Numbered from the stretch's first letter, positions 1 to 12,214 are shown. The stretch: 64,000 nt of DNA from Karstenula rhodostoma CBS 690.94 (GCA_010093485.1 MU001507.1:1066844-1130843); one strand, 5' to 3'. Numbers and translations are program-made. The notes: a model not told the origin generated them from the letters alone.

Positions 1-36
1 TGGATTCATTGGCATACACTAAACTATTCGCCACAG

Positions 37-1410
37 CTCCATGCTTCCTACCAAGCGCTAGGTAGAGAGTTCAAGAACACTTTCGTCGATCTAACCAAGT
101 CCCTCAATGAGCAACAAGCTGAGAATGAGCGACTACATCAGCAAGTCCTGGAAGCGAATACATCCCTCGTGCAAGCCAACAAGGCGTCCCAAGGCCGTCT
201 CCTTCAGGTCGTTGACGAGGAAAAGCAGAGATCAGCAGAGGACCGCGAACAGCTGCTCGCGCAGGTCACTTCGCTTATTAATGCTAGCGCAGACGCGAAG
301 GACAAACGTTTGAACGAGAGAGTGACTGGTGTGTGCGAAGAGATTGGTACTGCAAATGCTTCTTTCTTGACGGAACAGTCTGCATACTCTGAGGGAATGG
401 GTAACTGGGTCGATAAGTCCAAGGGTGTCCTTGCTGGGATTTCCAAGTCGCAAGATGCTGTGAAGACTAAGATCAAGGGCGATTTCTCGGCAGTAACTCA
501 ACAGTCCACTGCGATCAAGAACACGACCACTTCAGTGCATGAGAGCACAGTAAAGATTGTGGAGGCGCAGATGGCGCAGATGGACACACAGCTAAATTCC
601 CTGGACGACATCATGTCGCGCGTGCGCGAACAAAACGATGTCCATCACACAGCCCACACAAGCTCGCTCAGTGCATTGTCATCTACCGTCCAGTCGTCTT
701 ATTCGAGCATTGGCGAGCACCTTTCCACGTCTTTTGCTCGCGTACAAGCGCTGGAGTCTGACGTTGCCGCTCAAACGACCGCGCTCAAAGAAACGTTACC
801 GGCTCTGGCAGAGGATGCCAACATTCGTGCTCCTCTGCACGAGCTCCGAAACACGATTGAAGGTCAAGACCTGCTCGAGTATAACCCCACCGGAGAGACA
901 CCAAAACGCGTCAATTACACCATTCCGGACAAACTGCCACGGACTGAAGCGTACGAAAACCTGTTGTCACGGCTTCGCGATCGCCCTGTTCCCGCAGAAG
1001 CTCGCAGTCCTACTAAGGCGTTGGTTTTCAACGATATAAAGAACGAAACAACCGAGGACATTTTCAATGCGGTTACGAAACCCAACTTCGGTCGCTCTGT
1101 CAGCGCACATGCTGCCACGGTACCCGTGGGGACCTCTCTTCGGGAGCTAGATGTTAATGTCGTCGCGCAAGAAAGCCACACGCAGCCCTTGCCCATCGTG
1201 TCTCACTCTGACAGCATGGACATGGCAGCTCCCCCGCTTAAGAAGCAACGCAGTGAGGACACGAAGTTGCCGATGAAGCGGATGACCAGGAAGACAGTTG
1301 GCGGTGAGGGTAAGGGTGACCGGGAGAACTTGACCATCACGAACTTCACCTCGAGCATCGGACCGGGACTTGCCAAGGGGAGGAGGTTGAGGAGCCACGG
1401 AAGCAATTAG
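37..1410 (+). CDS. bimC: Kinesin-5 (BimC/Cut7/Eg5 class), C-terminal part, cut by the window edge
   Basis: Plus-end-directed tetrameric spindle motor that slides antiparallel microtubules apart; only the stalk end and tail (457 codons) are in the window. The frame is open from base 1, but bases 1-36 look like the end of an intron: there is a ctaaac branch-like site and an acceptor cag at 34-36. Coding therefore probably resumes at 37. The first part is rich in charged heptads (coiled coil). Near the C-terminus a BimC box is visible (core PTGETPKRVNY, around base 890), the Cdk1-phosphorylated tail motif of this family, with the TP as likely target. The tail after it is basic and ends at the TAG at 1408-1410. 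The motor domain must lie to the left. Identity rests on the BimC box and on the match of the stalk to fungal kinesin-5. Confidence 0.9.
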   Translation, partial: LHASYQALGREFKNTFVDLTKSLNEQQAENERLHQQVLEANTSLVQANKASQGRLLQVVDEEKQRSAEDREQLLAQVTSLINASADAKDKRLNERVTGVCEEIGTANASFLTEQSAYSEGMGNWVDKSKGVLAGISKSQDAVKTKIKGDFSAVTQQSTAIKNTTTSVHESTVKIVEAQMAQMDTQLNSLDDIMSRVREQNDVHHTAHTSSLSALSSTVQSSYSSIGEHLSTSFARVQALESDVAAQTTALKETLPALAEDANIRAPLHELRNTIEGQDLLEYNPTGETPKRVNYTIPDKLPRTEAYENLLSRLRDRPVPAEARSPTKALVFNDIKNETTEDIFNAVTKPNFGRSVSAHAATVPVGTSLRELDVNVVAQESHTQPLPIVSHSDSMDMAAPPLKKQRSEDTKLPMKRMTRKTVGGEGKGDRENLTITNFTSSIGPGLAKGRRLRSHGSN

Positions 1411-2302
1411 GTGGTCTGGCTTGATAGTGTCTTCTGCATAGCCCTAAGGAGTTCGTGATTGATTCCAGTTTCTGGATATGGCGGAGTTTTGAAAGGCTTG
1501 GTACATGGGGCGTCTTGTGCGAAAGGTTGTGGATAGGGATGGCTGGCGTTTGCAATGTCAATTTCAATTGTCTAGTATAGCTAGGGGAGACACCTTTTGG
1601 TGATCATTTTTGTACCCCACACACTCGATAACTCGATCTTTTTTGTCATTATTTTCCTCTGTATTGCTCAGTATATCTGACGTCGTAATCGAAGACTTTC
1701 TCCTTTGCAGCTCTCGAATCATGTGCAAGGTCCGTGGTGGGGCCTTTGACCTGGCATTCACAGCAGGACAAAAGTCGATATAAGCTCTTTGTCGGCCGGA
1801 GTGATGAGGGAGGGTGAAGGAGAGTGATTTGGCAGCTAGCTGAAGAGGGACCGACCTCGGGACGCCAGGGTGCTCTTCTCTTCCTTCTCCAGACCCACCA
1901 TGGAAGCATACACGCCATAGACGCGGAGAGGTTGGATATGGACCCGAAGGCGCTACAAAAGGAGTCACACGGTTCGCAGACATTTGGGGCAGCATTTCAT
2001 CTGCGCTTCCTGGAACAGCATCAGCAGGCGTAGGTGCATCGCAACGTGCTTCGGCTTCGGCAATCCCCCGCACCCGCACCAGCAGTTGCAGCTAGCGAGC
2101 AAGCTACCCCAAACGTCATCGCATCCGCGCGGTCCAAAGCACCACCCGACAACGCCCACTTCCTGCACAACCATTCGTTCACGCTGCGTCGCCGAGCCTT
2201 ATCGCATCTGCGCGCTAGAGCTCTAGCTGTAGCGGGCCAGGTCGGGCCTCTCTGTCGAAATAAAAGTGTCATTGTATAAGTGCTCCGCGTCCCGCCGCAA
2301 CC
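1411..2302. other. Intergenic, kinesin-5 3' end to SSADH promoter
   Basis: About 0.9 kb between two co-directional genes. It should hold the kinesin terminator and the promoter of the dehydrogenase. Short open frames here overlap one another on both strands and resemble no family I know. No RNA gene was seen. Confidence 0.6.
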
Positions 2303-4080
2303 ATGCGCTCTTTCGCAGCTTGTACGAGAGCGATTGCGAGACAGCACGGCTTCCAGCGTCACGTACAGAGAAGCTCCCTGCCCGTCATACTTCAGAGATC
2401 TTACGCAATGGGTCACTCAGTGCCGCAGGTGAGTGAGCAGGAGCCATCCATCGCGGATGCTTCGGGAAGAGCAAATGCCCTGCGACAGGACTGACACCAA
2501 CTAGCTCAACGACAAGTCGCTGCTCAAAGAGGCGCAGACGTATGTCAACGGAGAATGGATAGCTGCAAAGTCGGGCAAGACCTTCGAGGTCCACGGTACG
2601 CACATCGCTGCCCTGCAAGAGCTCCAAGACTGACTTTCACTACAGACCCCGCGACCGGCAAAACCATAGGCACACAACCCGAGATGGACCGCGCCGATAC
2701 CGAGGCTGCCATTGCTGCCGCTGCCGCTGCCTTTCCCGAATGGCGCAAGACCACAGGTCGCCAGCGATCGAAGCTGCTACGGAAGTGGTACGATTTGATG
2801 ACGGAGAATGCCGATGACCTCGCAAAGTTGATAACATGGGAGAACGGCAAGCCGATTGCGGATGCAAAGGGCGAGGTCACATACGCGGCGAATTTCTTTG
2901 AGTGGTTCGCCGAGGAGGCACCTAGGACATATGGCAGCACCATACCCGCAAGTGTCGCTGGAAACAGGGTCTTCACCATCAACGAGCCCGTTGGTGTCTG
3001 CGGTCTCATAACACCGTGAGTAATTCCGAACCAGCATATACAACTCTGCTGACATGTTACAGATGGAACTTCCCAGCGGCCATGATCACCCGCAAGATCG
3101 GTCCAGCTCTCGCAGCTGGTTGCACGGTCGTCGCAAAGTCTCCCGGTGAGACGCCATTCACAGCAGCAGCCCTCGCAGAACTTGGCCACCGAGCTGGCAT
3201 CCCCAAGGGTGTCATCAACTTCGTCACAGCGCTCAAGAACACCCCTGAAGTTGGCGAAACTATCACCTCCTCCAAGACCGTCAAAAAGGTCTCCTTCACA
3301 GGCTCCACAGGCGTAGGCAGACTTCTCATGAAGCAGTCTTCGGATACTCTCAAGAAGCTTTCCTTCGAGCTCGGCGGTAACTCCCCCTTCATCGTCTTCG
3401 ATGACGCCGACCTGGACACCGCCGTGACCGGCGCTATAGCATCCAAGTTCCGCTCGTCAGGCCAAACCTGTGTTTGCGCCAACAGGATCTACGTCCAGTC
3501 CGGCATCTACGACGCCTTTGCCGAGAAGTTCGTCGAGAAGGTCAAGGGCTTCAAGGTCGGCGGTGGCTACGATGAGGGCGTCACCCACGGCCCGCTGATC
3601 CACGACCGCGCTGTCTCAAAGGTAGAGGCGCATGTGCGCGACGCCGAGAAGCAGGGCGGAAAGATCCTCATCGGCGGCCAGAAACTCCCGGACCTCGGTG
3701 AAAACTTCTACCAGCCCACCGTCATCCGCGACATGACGGCCAATATGCAGCTCGCCGGCGAGGAGACCTTCGGCCCTGTTGCAGGCCTCTTCAAGTTTGA
3801 CACGGAAGCCGAGGTCATCGAACTGGCCAACGCGTCGGATGTTGGTCTTGCCGGATACTTCTTCAGCCGCGACGTACAGCGGTGTTACAGGATTGCTGAG
3901 GCGCTGGAGGTCGGCATGGTGGGCGTGAATACTGGTCTGATATCCGATCCCGCGGCGCCTTTTGGCGGTGTCAAGGAGAGTGGTTTCGGACGCGAGGGAA
4001 GTATGTTGGGTATCAAGGAGTACGAGGTCACCAAGATGGTGACGCTTGGTGGAATGGGAGAGTCGCTTCAGGGCTCGTGA
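2303..4080 (+). CDS. uga2: Succinate-semialdehyde dehydrogenase [NAD(P)+], aldehyde dehydrogenase family
   Basis: Oxidises succinate semialdehyde to succinate, the last step of the GABA shunt feeding the TCA cycle. Exons 2303-2428, 2505-2595, 2646-3015 and 3063-4080 join to 534 aa, the usual family length plus a leader. The first 42 residues are basic, Ser/Arg-rich and free of acidic residues, so a mitochondrial presequence is likely. The Rossmann/ALDH core shows the PWNFPAAMITRK block. The catalytic glutamate is in FELGGNSP (about Glu298) and the nucleophile in SGQTCVCANR (about Cys332); the CxC spacing with a second Cys is typical of SSADH. All introns are GT-AG and the sum is in frame. The gene converges on the peroxidase gene, with 296 bp between stops. 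A related ALDH with other substrate preference cannot be excluded. Confidence 0.9.
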
Positions 4081-4376
4081 TAGGTTCTACCTTGTTGCAG
4101 GATTCCCAGTATATAGTTGAGTTTTGCCTGGCTCATTCTATGGATATTCGTGGTGGGACCACTCAATGTTATCCACACACGCGTAAATATGTAAGTATCA
4201 ATACACTTGTAACGTACACACGTCACTTGCAACAATAGGAGGATTCGAAGAGTTATTCTTGCATTAAACATATCTGTGTAAAGTGTGCTGAATCATAAGC
4301 CCGGCTCCCCATGCGAAGGTTGACTTGCTGGAGACAACCAACACATGCAGCCATGCATCACCATTTATCGCACCAT

Positions 4377-5332
4377 CTACACTGCATGCGAGAACCCATA
4401 GCCCGGTTTCGGCGGCAAGACGAGGTCAGCATCTTTCTCGTCCGTAGCCATAGCCACCTGCAAGAGGATGCTACCCGTGCCCAGACCGTTGATTGAAGAC
4501 GAAGTCTTCCAGCCCTCGCGAGCAGGGAGGCGCTCCTCAGCTATAAAATGTCAGTGTACCATGCCACACCCGCATTCTTATGAACTTACAGAAAAAAATC
4601 TCGAGCCAGTCTAGCGGCACAGTACCCTTTGTAGGGTCGAGCAGCAGCTGGAAGTAGATTGAGGTCTCCGCGTAGCTATTGAACCGCTGAGACGGGCCAT
4701 AGACGAACTTTGGATTGCTCTTGTGAGCGCTCTTGATGCGACCCCAGCGCGCCGCCGCAGCGAGCGGAAGCGAGATCTGCGTCGCTCCATTCAGGAAACT
4801 CTTGAACTCGTTGAAGACATCGCAGTTGAACTCCTGATCGCCTGCACCGGGCGTACCCGTGTCGACGCGCGAGAGCGAGCCATCATGCTCGATGATGTTG
4901 TGCTTCTTGAGGTCCTGGAGACTGAATGCGCCGCTGGCTGGATCAGACGAGGTCTTGAGAGCTGCGAGGAAGAGACCGACTGCCACTTCGGTGGAAAGGT
5001 TAACGGCCGCAGTTGCTTTGATCAGGGTTGCTTGGGTGACTAGATGGAAGACTGCGTTAGCAAATGCGCCGTGATCGATGCTCGCTATGCCGTGTTACCG
5101 CAAGTGAGCAATCTAACGGCTGAATGCAGCCAAACGTCTGATGAGGGATGGTGGCACAACTTGAACACTTACTGTTGCGTCCATCACGAGGAAGAAAACC
5201 ATGATTCGCAAGCGCGTTTAGCCCGGGACAAGGACTACGCAAATCTCCCGAGGCAGGTGCACGCCAGTCATCGTAGTTGAACTGGGCAGCGGCAAGCGCA
5301 GCCAGTGCGAGAATGGTAGTAACGATCTTCAT
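4377..5332 (-). CDS. Secreted heme-thiolate peroxidase (chloroperoxidase / unspecific peroxygenase family)
   Basis: Heme-thiolate enzymes of this family use peroxide to halogenate or oxygenate organic substrates outside the cell. Proposed exons (minus strand) are 5332-5173, 5119-5099, 5051-4590 and 4540-4377, giving 268 aa, normal for the short UPO/CPO group. A hydrophobic signal peptide of about 16 residues leads to the proximal heme motif PCPGLNALANHGFLPRDGRN, with Cys35 as the expected axial ligand. EHDGSLSR (about 115-122) carries the conserved Glu/His/Asp group. The FFSEERLPAREGW block near the end is also typical. The acceptor of intron 2 is ambiguous: 5052 or, 12 nt further, 5040 (same frame). 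The 5' UTR may contain a further intron, with gtatgt near 5425. Natural substrate unknown. Confidence 0.85.
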
Positions 5333-8300
5333 CTCGTGGTCGACTGTGCTGTTTGCAGGGTAGAATCACAGGCGCTGCAGCAAGAAGATCAGTACAAGCT
5401 GCTTCTTGAGATTACTCAACATACCTGTTATTTTCCTCTGGAATCGTACTGCGTTTGCGATAAGGGTCGAAGGACAGGGCCAGGTCGACGATGCCGGGTG
5501 AGAGAGTGAGCGGTCGAAGTTGACGATGCCGGGTGAGAGAGTGAGCTGTCCAAGTTTTATACAGGGCAGGCACGAGACTGTCGGGGGAAGGTACCTGCCT
5601 TTGCAAACTGGAAAGTGCGTACCATTAAACTTCTGTATGAGTAGCGATCATGCCCTTGAGAGAAAGGACATCACCCGTCGAACGCGCGAGAAAGAGCTCC
5701 TCGTGGCAAGGACGTCGTCGCCAGTTTACGACGACCACGGCATTTCCGTCATAATTCCGCAAGCCTCACCACCTCGCAATCTGCTATATGTCTCAGTGAG
5801 TATATTGCAATGAGGTGGCTGCGGTTGTTGTGACCCTAGGAACTTATCACGTCAGCTGGGGCGTAGGTCATGTTGCAATGCGCGGCGCTCAGCTGATGAT
5901 TGAATAGCCCTGGCATCGTTCGCGGCTGATTGTTTGAACGTCAAAGCCAGCGGCATGCTTCTCGTTACCAAAGCATCTTTGACGCCCCGCATGGTTGCTC
6001 GAGTGATGAATCCGCTTGACAGGATGCGGCGTTGGCATTATATGCCTTCATGAACGCACTAGGCGACCCGAGCAGGACCTCTTACTCGAGCTTCTTTTCT
6101 AATTACCGGATAGAAGTAGTCGACACTGGCTCTGTATAACGGGCGGCAGGATATCTGCAATCAAACTTCGTGGCAGATTCAAATGCCACGTATAAGCTTT
6201 TCTGTATGCTGGTAGGTCAGCATAGCGGCTGGGAAACACCACTCTGAGAAGGGGTATGGCAGAGGGTTTTGTCTACCAGAAAGTGATATTGGGCCACACC
6301 AAAGTTGCCTAGGTACGAAGGTAGTTCCGGTCGCCGTTGTAGCAGTCCATCACACTCTAGCGTCCTAGTTCTTCACTCTCATCGTCTGTAAAACTCCAAT
6401 GGCACTTCTAACTTTCAGTATATCGGTAGCCGATATCATCCTACCTCGTCATGTTCACGGTTAGGGCCTTTTTATGAGGTGCTCCTCATATTTGTTGCAA
6501 CATGACCCCACACTAGAGATGCTTTCGGTCCGAGGCATGTTCAATTCGACAGTAGCAGGCATTCAAGGAATAGGAGGTCCACCACACTTCGGAAATACCT
6601 TTATACTCATGCACTGTGTTTTGCCATCTTTGCCAAGCAAGAATTTTTGGAATGCCTGCTATGACTCAACTGCACGAAAGCGCACCTTCACGATGTCGAC
6701 CAAGCTATATTCCGCGTTCTAGTACAACAGAAGCTATAGTGTTGCGGGTACCATATCAGCAGTTCCTATCACCAAGCTCTGATCTGGTCCTAGGCGTGCA
6801 TTTATCATGCCACAAACCAGGCAAAGCTTACAAGATATCGTAAGAAGTGACACAGTCAGCGGAATACCTGACTCGAAGATAGTACATTCACGGGGCGTAT
6901 ACCGAAACCCTGCACAATTATGCTAGAGTGTTTAGGAACGGTGACTGCGCCACATCAGTACAATTTGCAGCGTTGGCCTTATCACGGCAATTGGGGATGC
7001 CATATCAATCGAATAAGTGTAGGGAACATGTCTTCTCAAAAAAGAAAATGGTATGTACGTGCGACGTGCAAACGTAAGCCAAATGAAACGCTGATTATTC
7101 CTGACTAAAGATATTGAGTCGAAGTGCTGACAGAATAGTCAGCCTCTAACCTGAGAAGGCTGTCGTTCTCTGCAACCAACATGGGAAAGGAGTGTGAGTT
7201 TATTGGAGACGGCGATCCTTGCCCTCGATGCTGTTATCGATAATTCGGCATCGTGTGCATAAATGTGAAGGCACGAAGATTGCGCTCTCCCGCGAAGCTG
7301 CGCAGGCATGCACCGAGCAACATAAACGGCGAGTCCAATGATCGGTATTGGTATCTCGGTTGTCGTTGCTGGCTGGCAAAGGGCGAGGTTTCAGAGTTGA
7401 GGCCCCTCGTACACTTCGGACGAAGGCGGAGAATAGCATCCAGCCGTAGCCTAGTGCTCTGTAAACCCGTAATGCAGGGTGCTTCTTGGAAATGCTTTGT
7501 GCAGCAGGAGATCTGTTTGGAGCTGAGACGGACTGAGAAGAAGCGCTTGAAGGCTGGCTAGCTAGCGATCGAAAGACTCCGATCATGCAGGTCCACGCGG
7601 GCATGCATGCAGAAAGCGTACAGCTGCTGAAGGGACCATTGGACCACGGTCCGCCGCTTCGTGTTGTAAACAAGGTTTCTCGCACGCTGATTTGGTGGCC
7701 CATTTTACTCTGGAACCGAGTCCACCGGTCGGCGGCGAGGCGGATGCGCCGGATTCCCACAGACAAGGCTGAAAACGAAAGAAACAAGGAGAGGATGGAG
7801 GACTGCACCGTACATTTCCTGTCGTGTGGAGGTTCAGAGAAACAGAGCGATGGTTCGGCCCAATGCAGGGGATAGGCGACAGAGGCCGTTGCTGCTGTAA
7901 ATAGACGAACACGCTAGTGTTCCAGGACAGATGGGAAGATGACCAAGCACTGCAAAGGGTTGTCGTGCGCTCCATGGCAGCAGCAGTGACTGTATTGTCG
8001 CGTTTGTGTATCTGGATGAGGGTCAGAGTCGCGCAGGATGTTTCTTTTTGTAGTATGTTGGCCAGCAGAAGCAGGGCTTCGTAGCTGGACACCCCCCGGG
8101 TTCTGTGAATGGATGATTGAGCTGCAGCCACTACCTGGAGAGGCGAGCTGAGTGCTTATTGGATTTGGAGCCTCAGCTGTGGCCAATGCGAGCATGCGAG
8201 GGCTGACGCCGCGTGCGGGCTGAACTCAGCGTTCGAGGCTGAGTTGCGCGCGCAACCTACTAACCCGTAAAACTCGGAACATCAGGCAGAAGGTATCAGG

Positions 8301-8502
8301 CGCTGCCTTGTCCACTCTGATCAACTGACCTCGAGACGTTCTTGGGTGGCCGACAAACCGACCCATTGACCCTCTGGCATCATTCGCCGGAGCATCCGCT
8401 GAGAGGGAAAAGTGGGCCTCACCTGTACAGAGAGCATCCCTCAACTTCACACCCGGCTGCAGCCTTGTCCCCTTTCTCCAACATCATTCGGATCGAGAGC
8501 AT
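5333..8502. other. Long region without a recognised gene
   Basis: About 3.2 kb between divergently placed genes (peroxidase on minus, zinc-finger protein on plus). Short open frames on both strands, for example 7200-7808 minus, resemble no known family and have no coherent exon partners. The left end holds the peroxidase promoter with a 35-bp tandem duplication. I see no tRNA or transposon. Confidence 0.55.
5487..5556. repeat. 35-bp tandem duplication in the peroxidase upstream region
   Basis: Two adjacent 35-bp copies begin with gacgatgccgggtgagagag and differ at two positions. They lie about 155 bp upstream of the peroxidase start codon, so they sit in its promoter or 5' UTR. Confidence 0.9.
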
Positions 8503-9253
8503 ATGCCCCCGATAAGACGCAAAGGGAAGATGAAAGAGGGGGGACCTGCTAGCATCTCAGGGACTCGGACGGCGGACCCGGGAGCGCCGCCCAAGGAATC
8601 CATCATGACGGCTCCCATCGTGGACAGCGCAACGTCGCCCACGTTTCTCAGCCCGGGAAAGACGCCACCACGGAAAGTGCTGCGTCTCAAATGCGCAAAA
8701 TGTCACGAACATCCCGAAGGATTCCGTAGCGAACATGAGCTGCGCCGGTGCGTCAGGAAGAACAAACGTGCTTCCAAGAATGCTAACCATGCTTCCAAGA
8801 CATACAAATCGCGTGCATAGGAAGACGCGTAAAGTTTGGATTACCATCGACACCTCACCCGACAAGACTTTCCTTGCCAATTGCAAGGCTTGCCAAACAG
8901 GAAAGCGGTATAACGAGTGTTACAACGCCGCCAGCCATCTGAGAAGAATGCATTTCCACCCACACAAGAGGGGTGAGCGAAAAATGAGCGCTGCCGAGGC
9001 TCGAAGAGGCGGAAAGCCAGGAGACCTAGACCCCCCAATGGACGTCTTGAAGGCGAATTGGCTGCGCGAGGTAGAAGAAGTTGTTGGCGAGGCCGAGGAT
9101 TCACCGGAGGAGGGCGAACCCGTGGACGCGTCGTCGACCCAGCTACAGCCTGCTGTAGCCCAGGCGGACGGGAAAGCGCCGCCAACGCCAGCCACTCCCT
9201 CGATGCGAACCATGGCAATTGACAGCATTGTAGATAAAATCGACGCGTCGTAA
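8503..9253 (+). CDS. Small fungal protein with two zinc-finger-like motifs (possibly DUF7896-like)
   Basis: The gene reads as two frames joined by one intron: exon 8503-8747, intron 8748-8799 (52 nt, gtgcgt...aag, with a gctaac branch site), exon 8800-9253; 232 aa. Joining restores a continuous motif, C64-x2-C67 followed by a HELRRH...H segment, then KVWITIDTSP. A second set follows, C110-x2-C113 ... H128-x4-H133, in the segment LANCKACQTGKRY...NAASHLRRMHF. This layout is what I remember of fungal proteins carrying a DUF7896-type domain, so the assignment is tentative. The C-terminus is acidic, then Pro/Thr-rich. Members I recall are longer, so a missed 5' exon is possible; the ATG at 8503 is simply the first in frame. 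A nucleic-acid-binding role is plausible but not shown. Confidence 0.7.
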
Positions 9254-10159
9254 CAGCGGTGGTCCTCACGAGCCATGTTCCTGGTAGCAGTAACAGTGGC
9301 ACGGGGTCGACAATCTGCTAGCGCTACCTTGTCGAAGGTTTAAACCCATTATTCTCTTACAGAGGGTAGCGGTAGTCCAAGTGAGGGGTTTCGGTGGCAT
9401 ACAAAGGGAATGGATTAACGAAGCGATGACTGGACCACGGAATGAATGGTGCGTATACTGGGGCGGGATGGTTGAATTAGATAACATGGCTTCCCTTGCA
9501 TCCTGATGCTCATCTTGCAGCTCTCTCAATGCGCGTCGTCGTGCACGCATGGCGTCATCGCATGCCGCACGTATGGCGCGTCGCGTGCGAGGTGCCAAGT
9601 CCCGTGATGGACCAAAGCCCGTGAACCCGCGTCTTTGTATTGTATTGCACGACGCGCGGAGGTAGCAGACCATGTCGAGAAGGGCAAAAGAGGAACATGG
9701 GCCAGCAACGTCCCGGCGATGCTCAACGAGGTGCATTTAAAGCGTGGCCAACGCCTCGCCGTGTCGATCTCCTGTGCACTACTGCGGCCCGTGCTTCCTT
9801 GTTCATGTGCGTTTTCCGCATCCACAAATCCTTCGCAGCCACCACTCCACTGCCCTCGTCGCTGCTGCATGTTCCACCTGCACTGCAGTTGCTGTCTACC
9901 CGTCACGAGGCCCGCGCCCGCCCTCCTCCTTCTGCCCGTCCCGGAAGCCACGCGCTGCCACCGCGAACTAAACATGGGCATACCAGCGTTCCGATAGCAC
10001 ACCGATCGCCACGCCCGTATTCCGTACCGTGAAGCGAGCGACAACCCTCGCGCATACCACCCGTACCAAACCGCGTGGTTTCCATGTCGACAAGCACACC
10101 AGCGGCAGACGCTTAAACATTTCGCGAGAGCGTGGGCTGCGTGGGAGGAGCACGGCAAC
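9254..10159. other. Intergenic, promoter of the heptad-repeat protein
   Basis: About 0.9 kb with CT/GC-rich stretches. Several overlapping short frames occur on both strands but none looks coding. It probably holds the promoter of the next gene. Nothing else recognised. Confidence 0.5.
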
Positions 10160-11436
10160 ATGGCCAATTTTGTGCGCATGTCCAGGAATTATGTCAACCT
10201 TGAAACCCTGTACGAAATCCCGGTCCAACAGTCGTGGTCTGGTTTTCTTTTCATGGGTCATGGTGTCAACTTGGGCCGGCTCTATGCCGACACTCCAAGT
10301 TGGGAGAGCCGGACTGGCTGGGGATACTTCGAGGACGGCTCCGTCTACCTGAATGCGAAGCCTTGGGGAAATGACATGAACCATGCTAGTTTCGAGGCAA
10401 AGATGAAGTTGCTTGAGCCGTTTGTACGACAACTTCCTCCGCAATTGGAACAACCTAAATCTAAGCATTCCAATTTGAGCCGACTTCTTCTCGTTGAGTA
10501 AGACGTACCACCATCAATATCGTCCGCACTGGCACTAACGCTCTCTCTAGCTGCCAGCCCTCTATCAAACTTTCCGAATCAGAAGAATCGTGCACTATAT
10601 TTGCTCGTAATGCTATTGACGGCGAAAGGTTGACTATAGAATGGCGACCTTTCAGGCAATGCCACTTGACTTATGACCGAGCCATCCCTTCTCAGCCTTC
10701 GTCCAGGCTTGATCAACCTCCAGTCGTGTTGCATCGTCTTATGAGGGTTTTGATGAATAAAGCGCTCCAAAACTTCCGTGGTACCTTGGTCGATGGAGTG
10801 CTCCAGCCAAACGTGTGGCTAGGCAATGGTCTGAACCTGAGTGACTCCAATGTTCTCGATAGGGAAAGAACTATCACAGGTCTCCAGAAGTTCCTCAAGC
10901 TCGGGGACACCAGAAGACAGAGCTTGACTTGGAGAGAGGCTACAATAAGCAACAGGGAAGCTGCAATAAGCAGAAGAGAAGCTGCAGTAAATGCAAGAGA
11001 AGCTGCAGTAAATACAAGAGAAGCTGCAATAAATACAAGAGAAGCTGCAATAAATACAAGAGAAGCTGCAATAAATACAAGAGAAGCTGCAATAAATACA
11101 AGAGAAGCTGCAGTGAAGGAAAGAGAAACTATACTAGACGAAAGAGAAGCTGCCTTGCATGCAGCTCCATGGTACCGCAAAGTAGCTGCATTGAACAAAC
11201 ATGAAGCTAGACTGCATGATGCAATCGGTCTAGAAACTAGCAACCAACTTGCAGAATTACGGGAACAGTTGTTGACGCAGCCTTCGCCAGAACTCGATTC
11301 ATCCTCCACACAAAGTGTCCCGACATCCGAAATCCAGTCCGCATCTCAGTACGATGACATCTTCCCTGAACTCGCCGATTTCGACACACCAGAATACCGC
11401 ACCCGGATCACGCTCCCTCGGCGACCTGCGCAATAG
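10160..11436 (+). CDS. Unrecognised protein with a heptad-repeat helical segment
   Basis: I do not recognise the family. Exon 1 (10160-10497) and exon 2 (10551-11436) join across a 53-nt intron (gtaaga...ctctag) to 407 aa. The join is well supported because exon 2 continues in frame upstream of its internal starts. Residues 1-220 look globular and are rich in Trp, Tyr and Gly (for example WGYFEDGSVYLNAKPWG). From about residue 240 to 315 a seven-residue unit close to REAAINT repeats ten times, predicting a long helix or left-handed coiled coil. The repeat is encoded by a 21-bp minisatellite. The tail is Ser/Pro-rich and acidic, then ends with basic residues. No signal peptide or membrane segment. 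It is bounded by intergenic DNA on both sides. It could be a lineage-specific gene. Confidence 0.7.
10936..11145 (+). repeat. 21-bp coding minisatellite (ten units)
   Basis: Ten head-to-tail units of 21 bp lie inside the preceding gene. Units 5-8 (11020-11103) are identical, gaagctgcaataaatacaag plus a; unit 4 differs by one base; outer units are more diverged. The period keeps the frame, so copy-number change adds or removes seven residues without breaking the protein. Confidence 0.95.
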
Positions 11437-12214
11437 ACGTCCTGTGCTTGGTGAAGATATTCTTGGCCTGAGATTTCGCTTGTTGATTGCAAACCAGGGT
11501 GGGCCGGCCCACGATGTATGCTTGGTATTTTCTTTTGCCATTGTGTTTGAGGAGGCGGCCTGTCATAGCTATCCATGAATGGGATGGCTTGTCAGTGCCA
11601 TTGGGCCGAACGCACTGCATGAATGGAAAGTTCAATGTACACTAGTTCTTATATCAAGAAAAATAGGGCGACACCCCTCATCAATGAACGACAGAGCAGG
11701 CTACCAGCATGCAAAGGTCTTCTTCACGCTGCCTTGCTAGAAACTCCCATTCGAGAACACTGTGTGACATGTTCATGCCATTTTCTGCGCTTCGCATACA
11801 CGGGATCCCAAACAACTAACGCGACGATATCGTATCCATTGTACAATTCCTCACATTGCTGCTGTATGTTCGAATATAAAGTCTAAAAGTTTGGGTCATT
11901 GGAAACCAGTCAAGACCCCATCATACAGTATCCAAGACCCAAGGGGATCCACCAGATACCCAAAAGTGCGCCACTTGATTCCGCGGATTTAGGAGCAGTA
12001 CCTCATGTGCAACACTAACGAATGAAATCCTCATACAGTGCACCGTCAACAGATTAGATACACTATGTTGCCCCAGGGGCAACACAGCACCCACACTTCT
12101 GACCCAATACTGCACGAAACCTATCGACAGCAACCATCTCAGCAGACCAGGCACAAACCAAAATGCTTGTGAAGATTTATTATTCATATAGAAACAAGTG
12201 CCACGCTAACATAA
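11437..12214. other. Intergenic between convergent genes
   Basis: About 0.8 kb of 3' flanking sequence shared by the heptad-repeat gene and the receptor gene. No gene or RNA recognised. Confidence 0.55.

Noticed and set aside
7200..7808. 202-codon open frame on the minus strand
   Set aside because: No family resemblance, no conserved motifs and unremarkable composition; overlapping frames exist on the other strand. Treated as chance.
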